A stretch of 8,078 bases of DNA from Clostridiales bacterium (GCA_029098065.1 JAQXNP010000042.1:1-8078); one strand, 5' to 3'. Positions 1 through 6,149 are shown, counted from the stretch's first letter. Made by a program: numbers and translations. Notes: generated by a model from the letters alone, not told the origin.

Positions 1-807
1 CAGGCTGGCCGCGTCGATCTCGCCGGTGCGCAGGGCGGCCAGACGGGCAGCCTCGTCACCGATGAGGTAGTAGGTGATGCCGTCCAGCTGCACCCGGTCG
101 GCCTCCCAGTAGTCGGCAAACTTGTTGAGGCTGACATGGCTGTCAGGCACCCATTCGCCCAGGGTAAAGGGACCGGTGCCGCCGTCGGCCCGCATCAGGT
201 CACCGTTCTCGGCGATGACGTCCTTGTCCACGATGGCACCGTAATTGGCGGTCAGGGTGCTCAGGAAGGCGGCGTTGGGCGCATCCAGCGTAAACTTCAC
301 GGTGTAGGTGTCCACCGCCTCCACGGAGGTGACGCCGCCGTAATAGCTGGACTTGCTGCCCAGAGCGCCGATATCGCCGGCGTCGGTTTTGCCCAGGATG
401 CGGTCGAAGGTGTAGACCACGTCATCGGCGGTCATCTCGCGGCCGGAGTGGAACTTGACACCCTGGCGCAGATGGAAGATGTAAGTGGTCTCGTCGGGGA
501 TCTCCCAGCTCTCAGCCAGCTGGCCGTAGAAGTTCATGTCGGCGTCCATCTCCACCAGAGTCTCATAGAGCTGGTTGATGATGCGGAGGGAAGCCTCCTC
601 GGAGATGGTGTGGGGGTCAAAGCCGGTGGGCTCGGAGTCGGCGCCCCAGCGGAGGATGCCGCCGGCAACAGGGGCGGTGTTTTCTTCCGCTGCGCCGGAT
701 TCCTGAGCAGGGGGGGTGGTTTCAGCGCTGGAACTTCCGCATCCGGCCAGAGCGCCCAAGAGCATGACGCCTGCGAGAGACAGAGACAGCCACTTCTTTA
801 CATTCAT
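1..807 (-). CDS. Peptide/oligopeptide ABC transporter substrate-binding lipoprotein (SBP family 5), 3' end outside window
   Basis: The visible 269 codons encode the N-terminal part of a DppA/OppA-like solute-binding protein, which captures peptides outside the membrane and hands them to an ABC permease. Residues 1-23 are a lipoprotein signal: MNVKKW, a hydrophobic stretch, then lipobox LAGC with Cys23 as the lipidation site. A Ser/Ala/Glu-rich linker follows. The SBP_bac_5 fold starts near residue 50 (GGILRWGADSEPTGFDPH), with the family hallmarks LYETLVEMD, LAESWE, FHLRQGVKFHSGREMTADDVV and later GTGPFTLGEW. About half of a usual ~500-550 residue protein is present, and the rest lies beyond the left edge. 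The ATG at 807 is chosen because the signal peptide starts there and GAGG lies 9 nt upstream. The gene follows the AmiE-like hydrolase in the same direction across a 54-bp gap holding a candidate MurR site, so import of wall peptides is a reasonable inference, but the ligand cannot be read from sequence. Confidence 0.93.
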   Translation of the reverse strand, partial: MNVKKWLSLSLAGVMLLGALAGCGSSSAETTPPAQESGAAEENTAPVAGGILRWGADSEPTGFDPHTISEEASLRIINQLYETLVEMDADMNFYGQLAESWEIPDETTYIFHLRQGVKFHSGREMTADDVVYTFDRILGKTDAGDIGALGSKSSYYGGVTSVEAVDTYTVKFTLDAPNAAFLSTLTANYGAIVDKDVIAENGDLMRADGGTGPFTLGEWVPDSHVSLNKFADYWEADRVQLDGITYYLIGDEAARLAALRTGEIDAASL

Positions 808-830
808 CGTGGAAAACCTCTTTTCTTTGA

Positions 831-845
831 TTAAATTGTATTTCA
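831..845 (-). promoter_or_regulatory. Candidate MurR/RpiR operator A
   Basis: Read on the minus strand this is TGAAATACAATTTAA, matching 11 of the 12 arm positions of the palindrome TGAAAT-N3-ATTTCA that recurs in the other two regulatory gaps of this locus. It lies 24 bp upstream of the binding-protein start codon, in the short gap after the AmiE-like gene. It suggests separate control of the transporter gene or internal repression. No convincing -35/-10 pair was found here, so this is a weak site call based on motif recurrence only. Confidence 0.35.
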
Positions 846-861
846 CAAGGGGAGACCTTGC

Positions 862-1896
862 TCATACCATTGGGGGAGGGGTACGACCCAGCAGGGCATA
901 GTGGACGGCGCGGCGGAACTCGTTGGAATTTCCGGGCGGCTCGCCCTCCATGCGGTAGAACTTGTTGGTGAGAATGACGGCGCCCAGGTTATGTTCCCGG
1001 CTGATCCAGATGCTGGTTCCGGTAAAGCCGCTGTGGCCGCAGCCGTCGGGGAAAGTGGGACCTTTGTCGAAGCCCAGTCCCCGCTCACAGATGGTTTCCT
1101 CCATAGCCCGGAGGAAACAGGGCCGGTCCGTGGTCAGATAAAACTGACACAGGCGGGTCAAAGCATTGGAAGTGGCGAAGACACCGGCGTGACCGCTGGC
1201 CCCGTTCCAGTAATAATAGGCGTTGCCGTCGTTGCAGAAGCCCCGGACTTCCACGCCGTTGGGCCGCCAGCCGCCGAAGGTGATCCCCCGCTCGGCGCAC
1301 ATTTCCTGTTCAATCTGATTGCCATAGCAGGAGGGGGCGCACAGGGCGGGCTCCACCGGACCATAGGCTATCTCCTGTCCCGCGATGGGCCTGATGTATC
1401 GCTCCAGCCCCTCCCGGAGAGTGAGGCCGGTGACGTGAGTGAAGATGAGCCCCATCAGCATGAAGTTCAAATCGCTGTATGCCATGCCGGTCTCGACCGG
1501 GGTGGAGGAGAGGACATGCTCCAGCACAGTATAGAAGTCCCGTCCGTCGGCATAGAAGGGATACCAGGGCACAATGCCGGAGGTGTGGGTCATCAGCTGC
1601 CGGATCGTGACGTTGGCCAGTCTCTGCCGGGTTACGGGGCCCGGCTTTTCCGGGGGAAGATGATCCAGAACCAGGTCCTCCGGCGTCAGCTTTCCCTCTT
1701 CCATGGCGAAGAGGATCATAGTGGTGCAGATAATCTTGCTTACCGAAGCCAAGTCAAACCAGGTTTCGGGGGTCACATCGCCGAAACTCTTGTGATAAAG
1801 GGTTTTCTGGCCGTCAAAAATCTGGCATACTGCCGAGGGGTAGTAACCTTTGGCCCGGTAATCTTCCAATATCTGATCGATTTCGGAAAAATCCAT
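862..1896 (-). CDS. Cytoplasmic serine hydrolase, beta-lactamase / AmiE-like family
   Basis: This 344-residue protein is of the class C beta-lactamase/penicillin-binding-protein-like superfamily (PF00144). The catalytic motifs are complete: S51-V-S-K54 (nucleophile and general base), Y140-S-D142, and H288-S-G290 in place of KTG, plus the typical MTHTSGI at 102-108. In Bacillus subtilis a protein of this superfamily, AmiE, is encoded with NagZ and MurQ/R/P and removes peptide from MurNAc-peptides. The same setting here, beside murR and murQ, suggests a MurNAc-L-alanine amidase or related muropeptide peptidase/esterase. The protein starts MDFSEIDQILEDY with no signal peptide. An in-frame TAA 27 nt upstream of the ATG excludes an N-terminal extension, so a cytoplasmic location is likely. 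AGGAG lies 10 nt before the ATG. An ordinary esterase or D-aminopeptidase activity remains possible. Confidence 0.85.
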   Translation of the reverse strand: MDFSEIDQILEDYRAKGYYPSAVCQIFDGQKTLYHKSFGDVTPETWFDLASVSKIICTTMILFAMEEGKLTPEDLVLDHLPPEKPGPVTRQRLANVTIRQLMTHTSGIVPWYPFYADGRDFYTVLEHVLSSTPVETGMAYSDLNFMLMGLIFTHVTGLTLREGLERYIRPIAGQEIAYGPVEPALCAPSCYGNQIEQEMCAERGITFGGWRPNGVEVRGFCNDGNAYYYWNGASGHAGVFATSNALTRLCQFYLTTDRPCFLRAMEETICERGLGFDKGPTFPDGCGHSGFTGTSIWISREHNLGAVILTNKFYRMEGEPPGNSNEFRRAVHYALLGRTPPPMV

Positions 1897-1948
1897 GAAA
1901 CGTGTCTCCTGCCTTCTGCGTTATTGGACGTAAGGGACGTGTGATGTG

Positions 1949-1993
1949 AAAAAAGGTCACATATTCCACAGCATGAACCTGGAATACACGACC
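1949..1993 (-). terminator. Intrinsic terminator or attenuator between murR and the amiE-like gene
   Basis: On the minus-strand transcript, 1993-1980 and 1968-1955 form a 14-bp stem. It has 11 Watson-Crick pairs and three central G-U wobbles, with an 11-nt loop, and a run of six U follows at once (1954-1949). The same stem is broken by mismatches on the plus strand, so it is leftward specific. It lies about 100 nt past the murR stop and 53 nt before the hydrolase ATG. It could simply end murR. I see no good promoter between it and the hydrolase, so it could instead regulate read-through into amiE and the binding protein. Confidence 0.6.
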
Positions 1994-1999
1994 TTGTGC

Positions 2000-2024
2000 G
2001 GGAGGACGTCCTCCCAAACGTTTG
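2000..2024. repeat. Two abutting perfect palindromes in the murR-amiE gap
   Basis: GGGAGGACGTCCTCCC at 2000-2015 is a 16-bp perfect palindrome. CAAACGTTTG at 2015-2024 is a 10-bp one sharing its first base. The first can fold as a 6-bp stem with an ACGT loop. In a leftward transcript, CCCAA (2040-2036) could alternatively pair with TTGGG (2017-2013), which would compete with that hairpin. Their place just upstream of the terminator-like stem makes a structured leader or a protein-binding site possible. The function is unknown. Confidence 0.45.
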
Positions 2025-2056
2025 CTCTGTTTCTCTTGGGTCCATGGTATCATAAA

Positions 2057-2071
2057 TGAAATAGTTTTTCA
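2057..2071. promoter_or_regulatory. Candidate MurR/RpiR operator B
   Basis: The sequence TGAAATAGTTTTTCA has perfect 5-bp inverted arms (TGAAA/TTTCA) and matches 11 of 12 arm positions of TGAAAT-N3-ATTTCA. It lies in the gap upstream of the AmiE-like gene, next to a leftward -10-like TATGAT (2054-2049) that lacks a good -35. Site C lies 34 bp away in the same orientation, mirroring the 33-bp spacing of sites D and E at the murQ promoter. Confidence 0.45.
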
Positions 2072-2090
2072 ACTGGGAACGCGGATATTT

Positions 2091-2105
2091 TGAAATTTTA
2101 TTCTC
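2091..2105. promoter_or_regulatory. Candidate MurR/RpiR operator C (weak)
   Basis: TGAAATTTTATTCTC overlaps the murR stop codon. The TGAAAT half is intact and 9 of 12 palindrome positions match. The 13-mer TTGAAATTTTATT (2090-2102) differs at one base from the 13-mer at 3046-3058 in front of murQ. The local AT-richness makes a chance match possible. Confidence 0.3.
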
Positions 2106-2949
2106 GGTTCCCCTGGAGTGCCTGGATGATATCCCGTGTCGCCCGCAGGTTTGCCTCGGTCTGCGCCGGGCTGTGTTTGGCAATGCCCAGATACAGCAGA
2201 TCCAGAATCAAAAGCCCTGAAGTCCGGGAAGTCATGGCGCCTACCCGAAGTTCCGGCTCCTCGCCGGGGATGTAAAGAGGGTAATCGGCCAGACGCGCCA
2301 GAGAACTGCGTCCGGCCCGGGTGATGGCAATGACCTTGCATCCCCGGTCCCGGGCGGCTTTGGCGGCCAATACCGTCTCCCGGGTCTCCCCGGAGTAGCT
2401 GATGGCGATGACAATGTCCTTCTCAGTCAGCAGAGAAGCGGTGGCCAGATTGGTGTGGACATCGGAATGATAAAAAGCGGGGATACCGATGCGGGAGGAT
2501 TTGTAGAGGAAATCCATGGCCAAAAGGCCGGAGGCCCCCACGCCGAACAGGTGGATATGCCGTCCCGCACAGATTTCCTCCACTGCCTGGGACAGAATGG
2601 TGGGGTTGACCATCTGATAGGTGAGGGAGATATTCTGCAGGTGAATCCGCTCAGCCTTGCGGACGATGGTCTCCATGTCGTCGTTGTCCCGGATGACAGA
2701 CTGGAAAGCATCGGGATCTTCCTGGCCGGATTCCTGTGCCAGAGTGAGCTTGAGATCGGTGAACCCCTGGAAACCCAGTTTTTGGGAAAAGCGAACGACT
2801 GCGGCGGGAGAGGAATTGCAGACCCCGGCAAACTCCTTGGCGTTCATACGGATGACCTTGTCGCTGTGTTCCAGCAGATAGGAGGCCAGCCGGCGCTCGG
2901 TTTCTGTCAGACTGTGCATTCCCGCTTTGATCAAAATTTTACAATCCAC
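2098..2949 (-). CDS. murR: MurR/RpiR-family transcriptional regulator (HTH + SIS domains)
   Basis: The 283-residue protein (GTG start at 2949) has the two-part RpiR layout. The N-terminal HTH_6 domain spans residues ~1-77 (SLTETERRLASYLLEH, then recognition region SPAAVVRFSQKLGFQGF). The SIS phosphosugar-binding domain spans ~120-255 (FGVGASG at 135-141, then ISYSGETRETV and SRTSGLLILDLLYLG). MurR proteins sense MurNAc-6-phosphate and control murQ operons. Divergence from murQ supports that ligand, though another phosphosugar is possible. The start is a choice between tandem GTG codons at 2952 and 2949. The latter has GGAG 8 nt upstream and gives the usual family N-terminus. A longer reading from an ATG at 3063 would span this gene's own promoter. 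It probably autoregulates and represses or activates the flanking units through the TGAAAT elements. Confidence 0.88.
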   Translation of the reverse strand: MDCKILIKAGMHSLTETERRLASYLLEHSDKVIRMNAKEFAGVCNSSPAAVVRFSQKLGFQGFTDLKLTLAQESGQEDPDAFQSVIRDNDDMETIVRKAERIHLQNISLTYQMVNPTILSQAVEEICAGRHIHLFGVGASGLLAMDFLYKSSRIGIPAFYHSDVHTNLATASLLTEKDIVIAISYSGETRETVLAAKAARDRGCKVIAITRAGRSSLARLADYPLYIPGEEPELRVGAMTSRTSGLLILDLLYLGIAKHSPAQTEANLRATRDIIQALQGNRE

Positions 2950-2977
2950 CACTCCTTCTCCGCCTTTCTTTTTGAAA

Positions 2978-3006
2978 AGTATATCAAAAATACGGGGAGA
3001 AGTCCA
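2978..3006 (-). promoter_or_regulatory. Sigma-A promoter of murR
   Basis: On the minus strand, -35 TGGACT (3006-3001, 4/6) and -10 TATACT (2983-2978, 5/6) are separated by exactly 17 bp. The -10 lies about 28 bp before the GTG start. Candidate operator D begins 8 bp upstream of the -35. Confidence 0.6.
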
Positions 3007-3013
3007 GCGGTTT

Positions 3014-3028
3014 TGAAATCTTGTTTTG
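3014..3028. promoter_or_regulatory. Candidate MurR/RpiR operator D
   Basis: TGAAATCTTGTTTTG has an intact TGAAAT half-site and a degenerate second arm (9 of 12 palindrome positions). It sits between the divergent murR and murQ promoters. The 13-mer TTGAAATCTTGTT (3013-3025) is repeated with one mismatch 33 bp downstream at 3046-3058. An inverted ATTTC at 3031-3035 may extend the site. Confidence 0.35.
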
Positions 3029-3046
3029 GAATTTCGGACTTTTCCT

Positions 3047-3061
3047 TGAAATTTTGTTGAC
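3047..3061. promoter_or_regulatory. Candidate MurR/RpiR operator E, overlapping the murQ -35
   Basis: TGAAATTTTGTTGAC carries the TGAAAT half-site directly before and into the TTGACA -35 of the murQ promoter, where a bound repressor would block RNA polymerase. The second arm is poor (8 of 12 overall). The call rests on recurrence with sites A-D and on position. Confidence 0.35.
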
Positions 3062-3086
3062 ATACCGGGGGGGAATGGGATAGTCT
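3057..3086 (+). promoter_or_regulatory. Sigma-A promoter of the murQ-anmK-GNAT operon
   Basis: A perfect -35 TTGACA (3057-3062) is followed after 18 bp by TAGTCT (3081-3086, 4/6). GATAGT at 3079 with a 16-bp spacer is the alternative -10. A G-run (3067-3073) lies in the spacer. AGGAGG at 3107-3112 then precedes the murQ ATG by 7 nt. Confidence 0.6.
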
Positions 3087-3119
3087 AAAAGACAAAGCCC
3101 AAGATTAGGAGGCGGAGAC

Positions 3120-4034
3120 ATGGATGATTATCTGGCCGGACTGGCCACGGAACAGGTCAATGAGGAGACCCGGAACATTGACAGGTGCTCCACGCTGGAA
3201 ATGGTACATATGATCAACCGGCAGGACGCCCTGGTGGCAGACGCCGTGGGCCGGGAGGCGGAGCATATCGCCCGGGCGGTGGATCTGATCTTCGGGCGCT
3301 TCCAGGCCGGGGGGAGGCTGATTTACCTGGGTGCGGGCACCTCCGGACGGCTGGGGGTGCTGGATGCCTCCGAGTGCCTGCCCACCTTCGGCGTGGATCC
3401 GGACATGGTTCAGGGTTATATCGCCGGGGGAGATATCGCCCTGCGCCACCCGGTGGAGGGGTGTGAAGACAGCCGGGAGGACGGCGTGGCCCTGATCAAC
3501 AGCCTGAAGGTCAGTGAAAAAGACGCGGTGGTGGGCATCACCGCCAGCGGAAGCGCCCCCTATGTGCTGGCCGCGGTGGAGCGGGCCAGAGAGCTGGGGG
3601 CGGTGACTATCGGACTGTGTACCAACGCCCATTCCAGGCTGGAGGGGCTGTGCGACGTGACCATCGCCCCTCTGGTGGGGCCGGAGGTCATCTCGGGCTC
3701 CACCCGGATGAAGTCGGGCACCGCCCAGAAGATGGTGCTGAACATGCTGACCACCTGCTCCATGATCAAGCTGGGAAAGGTCTACGGGAACCTGATGGTG
3801 GATCTGAAGGCCAGCAATCAGAAGCTGGAGGACCGGGCCCGGCGGCTCATCATCCACGCCACCGGCGTGGACGCCGGGGCGGCGGGAGATTACCTCCAGA
3901 AAGCCGGCGGCCACGTGAAGCTGGCGATTCTGATGATCAAGACCGGGCTGGAGGCCGGCCCGGCCCGGGAACTGCTGGACCGCTGCGGCGGCCGGCTGGC
4001 CCAGGCCATCGAGGCCGGGGAGGGGACAAAATGA
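3120..4034 (+). CDS. murQ: N-acetylmuramic acid 6-phosphate etherase
   Basis: This cytoplasmic enzyme cleaves the D-lactyl ether of MurNAc-6-phosphate, giving GlcNAc-6-phosphate and D-lactate, the key step that returns wall amino sugar to metabolism. The 304-residue length and motifs are typical. The N-terminus reads TEQVNEETRNID (10-21). A SIS-fold core carries IYLGAGTSGRLGVLDASECLPT (68-89), ITASGSAPYV and GPEVISGSTRMKSGTAQK, the MurQ/GCKR signature. Glu85 (ASEC) and Glu116 (GCED) align with the catalytic Glu83 and Glu114 of E. coli MurQ at a constant offset of two. The start is supported by AGGAGG 7 nt upstream. The last codons overlap anmK by 4 nt (ATGA), so translation is probably coupled. 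Confidence 0.97.
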   Translation: MDDYLAGLATEQVNEETRNIDRCSTLEMVHMINRQDALVADAVGREAEHIARAVDLIFGRFQAGGRLIYLGAGTSGRLGVLDASECLPTFGVDPDMVQGYIAGGDIALRHPVEGCEDSREDGVALINSLKVSEKDAVVGITASGSAPYVLAAVERARELGAVTIGLCTNAHSRLEGLCDVTIAPLVGPEVISGSTRMKSGTAQKMVLNMLTTCSMIKLGKVYGNLMVDLKASNQKLEDRARRLIIHATGVDAGAAGDYLQKAGGHVKLAILMIKTGLEAGPARELLDRCGGRLAQAIEAGEGTK

Positions 4035-5239
4035 GTATGATAGGCACTGTGCGGGAGAAGCCGGTCCGCCGGGTGGTGGGCATGATGTCGGGCACCTCGG
4101 TGGACGGGGTGGACGCGGCCCTGGTGGAGATCGGGGGCAGCGACAGCCGGCCGGAGGTCCGGCTGCTGGCCTTTGAGAACAAGCCCTATCCGGCCCGGGT
4201 GAGGGAGAAGATCTTTACTCTTTTCCGGCCTGAGACCGCCACCGTGGACAAGGTGGGCTACATGAACTTCCTGCTGGGGGAGCTCTATGCCCGCTCCGCC
4301 CTCTCCGTGATTGAAAAGGCCGGTCTGAAGCCGGGGGATGTGGATCTCATCGGCTCCCACGGCCAGACCATCTGGCATGAACCCCGGCCCTGCGGGGAGG
4401 ACGGCTTTCCCATCCGCTACACCGTACAGATCGGGGAGGGCGCGGTCATCGCCCAGCGCACAGGGATCCTCACCGTGTCCGACTTCCGGGTGGCCGACAT
4501 GGCGGCGGGAGGCCAGGGGGCGCCGCTGGTGCCCTTTTCCGAATACCTCCTCTACCGCCGGGAAGACGCTGCCATCCTGCTTCAGAACATCGGCGGGATC
4601 GGGAATATGACCGTCCTGCCCGCCGGGGCCCGTCCCGAGGAGGTCTACGCCTTTGACACCGGTCCGGGCAATATGATCATTGACGCGGTGGTGTCCGCCC
4701 TGACCGGCGGGCGGGATACCTACGACGCCGGCGGCGCCCGGGGCGCCCGGGGCCGGGTGTGCCAGGAGCTGCTGGAGCTGCTCCAGCGGGATGAATATTA
4801 CACCCAGCCCCTGCCCAAGACCACCGGGCGGGAGCATTTCGGCGTGCAGTATACCGGGGAGATTCTGGCCTGGCAGAAGGCCCACGGTCTGTCCGATGAT
4901 GACCTGGTGGCCACGGTCACCGACCTCACCGCCTGGTCCATTTCCGCCGCCTATGAGCGGTACGTTCTGCCCAAGTACCGGGCGGCGGAGCTGGTGGTGG
5001 GCGGCGGCGGCAGCTATAACAGGACTCTGATGGGCTTTTTGAAACGGCGGATGGCCCCCCATGGGGTCCGCGTGTGCGTCCAGGAGGATCTGGGGTGGAA
5101 CAGCGATGCCAAAGAGGCGGTGGCTTTCGCCCTTCTGGCCGACCGGTGCGTCCGGGAGCAGGCCAACACCCTGCCCAGCGTCACCGGTGCGAACGCGCCG
5201 GTGGTCATGGGGAAGATCTCCCTGCCGGGAAGGAGGTAA
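4031..5239 (+). CDS. anmK: Anhydro-N-acetylmuramic acid kinase
   Basis: AnmK hydrolyses the 1,6-anhydro ring of anhydro-MurNAc and phosphorylates it with ATP to MurNAc-6-phosphate, the substrate of MurQ. All family motifs are visible in the 402-residue product, in order: GMMSGTSVDGVDAALVEI (17-34), GSHGQTIWH, VSDFRVADMAAGGQGAPLVP (~149-168), LQNIGGIGNMTVLP, FDTGPGNMIIDAVV (~208-221), GREHFGVQYTGEIL, VVGGGGSYN, DAKEAVAFALLA and C-terminal LPSVTGA. It is slightly longer than the ~370-residue E. coli enzyme, with short extensions at both ends. The ATG at 4031 overlaps the murQ stop and has GAGGGGA upstream. An open frame continues back into murQ to 3617, but that part is a shadow. Anhydro-MurNAc arises from lytic transglycosylases, so such activity is implied in this cell or its surroundings. 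Confidence 0.96.
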   Translation: MSMIGTVREKPVRRVVGMMSGTSVDGVDAALVEIGGSDSRPEVRLLAFENKPYPARVREKIFTLFRPETATVDKVGYMNFLLGELYARSALSVIEKAGLKPGDVDLIGSHGQTIWHEPRPCGEDGFPIRYTVQIGEGAVIAQRTGILTVSDFRVADMAAGGQGAPLVPFSEYLLYRREDAAILLQNIGGIGNMTVLPAGARPEEVYAFDTGPGNMIIDAVVSALTGGRDTYDAGGARGARGRVCQELLELLQRDEYYTQPLPKTTGREHFGVQYTGEILAWQKAHGLSDDDLVATVTDLTAWSISAAYERYVLPKYRAAELVVGGGGSYNRTLMGFLKRRMAPHGVRVCVQEDLGWNSDAKEAVAFALLADRCVREQANTLPSVTGANAPVVMGKISLPGRR

Positions 5240-5245
5240 GGCGGA

Positions 5246-5713
5246 ATGGAACTCAGGCTGGTTCGATCCGGGGCGGAGCCCCCGGAGGGGTGCGCGGAGA
5301 TTTTCCGGAACTCGGCCATCCATGACCGCTATTTCCGGGACCCGGGCCGGCTGGAGAACTCACTCCGCCGGGCGGCGGCGGCCGGGGAACTGTATCTGGC
5401 GCTGGACGGGGCCGGCCGGGCGCTGGGGGCCATGCGGGTGGTGATGGGCGGTTTCTGCGGCCTGTATCCCTATCTGAGCCTCATCGGGGTCCGGGACGGC
5501 TGCCGGGGGGAGGGCGTGGGAGCCTTCCTGATGGAAGAGCTGGAGCGCATGGCCCGGACCGCCGGAGCCCGACGGGTGATGCTGATGGTCAGCGATTTTA
5601 ACGAAGGCGGCCAGCGTTTCTACCAGCGGCTGGGCTACTGGAAGCTGGGAGAACTGCCAGACGCGGTGAAAGAGGGCATTACCGAGTTGGTCATGGTCAA
5701 GGACCTGATATGA
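5246..5713 (+). CDS. GNAT-family N-acetyltransferase
   Basis: This 155-residue single-domain acetyltransferase transfers acetyl from acetyl-CoA to an amine that cannot be read from sequence. The acetyl-CoA binding loop (motif A) is R87-G-E-G-V-G92 followed by AFLMEELERMAR. Motif B is GQRFYQRLGYWKLG from residue 122. The ATG has AGGAGG 9 nt upstream (5231-5236), overlapping the anmK stop, so it is the third gene of the murQ operon. A strong terminator follows 30 bp after the stop. A role on an amino sugar, a wall-derived amino acid or a peptide amine is plausible from context, but unrelated detoxification or protein acetylation fits equally well. Confidence 0.85.
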   Translation: MELRLVRSGAEPPEGCAEIFRNSAIHDRYFRDPGRLENSLRRAAAAGELYLALDGAGRALGAMRVVMGGFCGLYPYLSLIGVRDGCRGEGVGAFLMEELERMARTAGARRVMLMVSDFNEGGQRFYQRLGYWKLGELPDAVKEGITELVMVKDLI

Positions 5714-5742
5714 AAACGGGCCCGGTTTCAAACAAATGAGAG

Positions 5743-5780
5743 AAAAAGGTCCTGGGATCATTTGGTCCCAGGACCTTTTT
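5743..5780. terminator. Strong bidirectional intrinsic terminator
   Basis: A perfect 15-bp inverted repeat (AAAAAGGTCCTGGGA at 5743-5757, its complement at 5766-5780) has an 8-nt loop. The A and T runs flanking the GC core give a U-tract in either direction. Rightward it ends the murQ-anmK-GNAT operon. Leftward it would stop any read-through from the tRNA unit. Confidence 0.92.
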
Positions 5781-5952
5781 GACGGAGCCCGGTGGGCGGC
5801 GTTCCGGCCTCCTGTGGCTCCGGGAGGGGAGATGTCCGCCGGAGAACGGAGAGAAAAAAGAGCAGGGCGGCACCCGGGCGGGAGGGTATGGCGGCGGGCT
5901 GCATCGGAATGGAAATTTTTTGATCCTCGCACCGGGAAGCCGGAGGGCAAAA
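5781..5952. other. Non-coding spacer, no feature recognised
   Basis: Short open frames cross this stretch on both strands, but none has a ribosome binding site with a recognisable protein, and no promoter or repeat was seen. It separates two convergent transcription units, the murQ operon and the leftward tRNA gene. Confidence 0.6.
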
Positions 5953-5984
5953 CAGAACGGACAGTCATGAGACTGCCCGTTCTG
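5953..5984 (-). terminator. Second hairpin downstream of the tRNA, possible backup terminator
   Basis: CAGAACGG (5953-5960) pairs with CCGTTCTG (5977-5984). After one mismatch, CAGTC (5962-5966) pairs with GACTG (5971-5975) around an ATGA loop, giving 13 pairs in all. Leftward, only TTTT follows, so it is a weaker terminator than the one beside the tRNA. Rightward no U-tract follows. A small structured RNA element cannot be excluded. Confidence 0.5.
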
Positions 5985-5992
5985 CGGCGGAG

Positions 5993-6031
5993 CAAAAAAC
6001 AACAAAACCGAACTCCAAGGTTCGGTTTTGT
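5993..6031 (-). terminator. Intrinsic terminator of the tRNA-Ala gene
   Basis: A perfect 12-bp inverted repeat (6002-6013 with 6020-6031, core AACCGAAC/GTTCGGTT) has a 6-nt loop and begins 7 nt past the tRNA CCA end. On the minus strand it is followed by TTGTTTTTT, the usual U-rich tail. Confidence 0.85.
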
Positions 6032-6038
6032 CTGAATC

Positions 6039-6114
<76 letters not shown>

Positions 6115-6149
6115 AACTTGACCACAGGAACTCCCGCGGAACGTGTTGT

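Noticed and set aside
136..834. Plus-strand 232-residue open frame over the left end
   Set aside because: It mirrors the substrate-binding protein gene on the minus strand, which has a lipobox, a ribosome binding site and family motifs. The plus-strand product is low-complexity Gly/Val/His-rich with no family resemblance.
901..1944. Plus-strand 347-residue open frame
   Set aside because: It is a shadow of the AmiE-like gene, whose minus-strand frame holds all catalytic motifs. High GC keeps the opposite strand open.
2950..3063. Longer murR start at an ATG at 3063
   Set aside because: It has no ribosome binding site and the extension would include the murR promoter and the murQ -35. The remaining N-terminus from the GTG matches RpiR-family starts.
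3617..4030. Upstream extension of anmK to an ATG at 3617
   Set aside because: This part overlaps murQ in another frame and is low-complexity. The ATG at 4031 has a ribosome binding site and puts the GMMSGTS motif at the usual distance from the N-terminus.
3890..5323. Minus-strand 477-residue open frame opposite anmK
   Set aside because: It is the antisense shadow of anmK and GNAT. The Pro/Gly/His-rich product has no recognisable domain.
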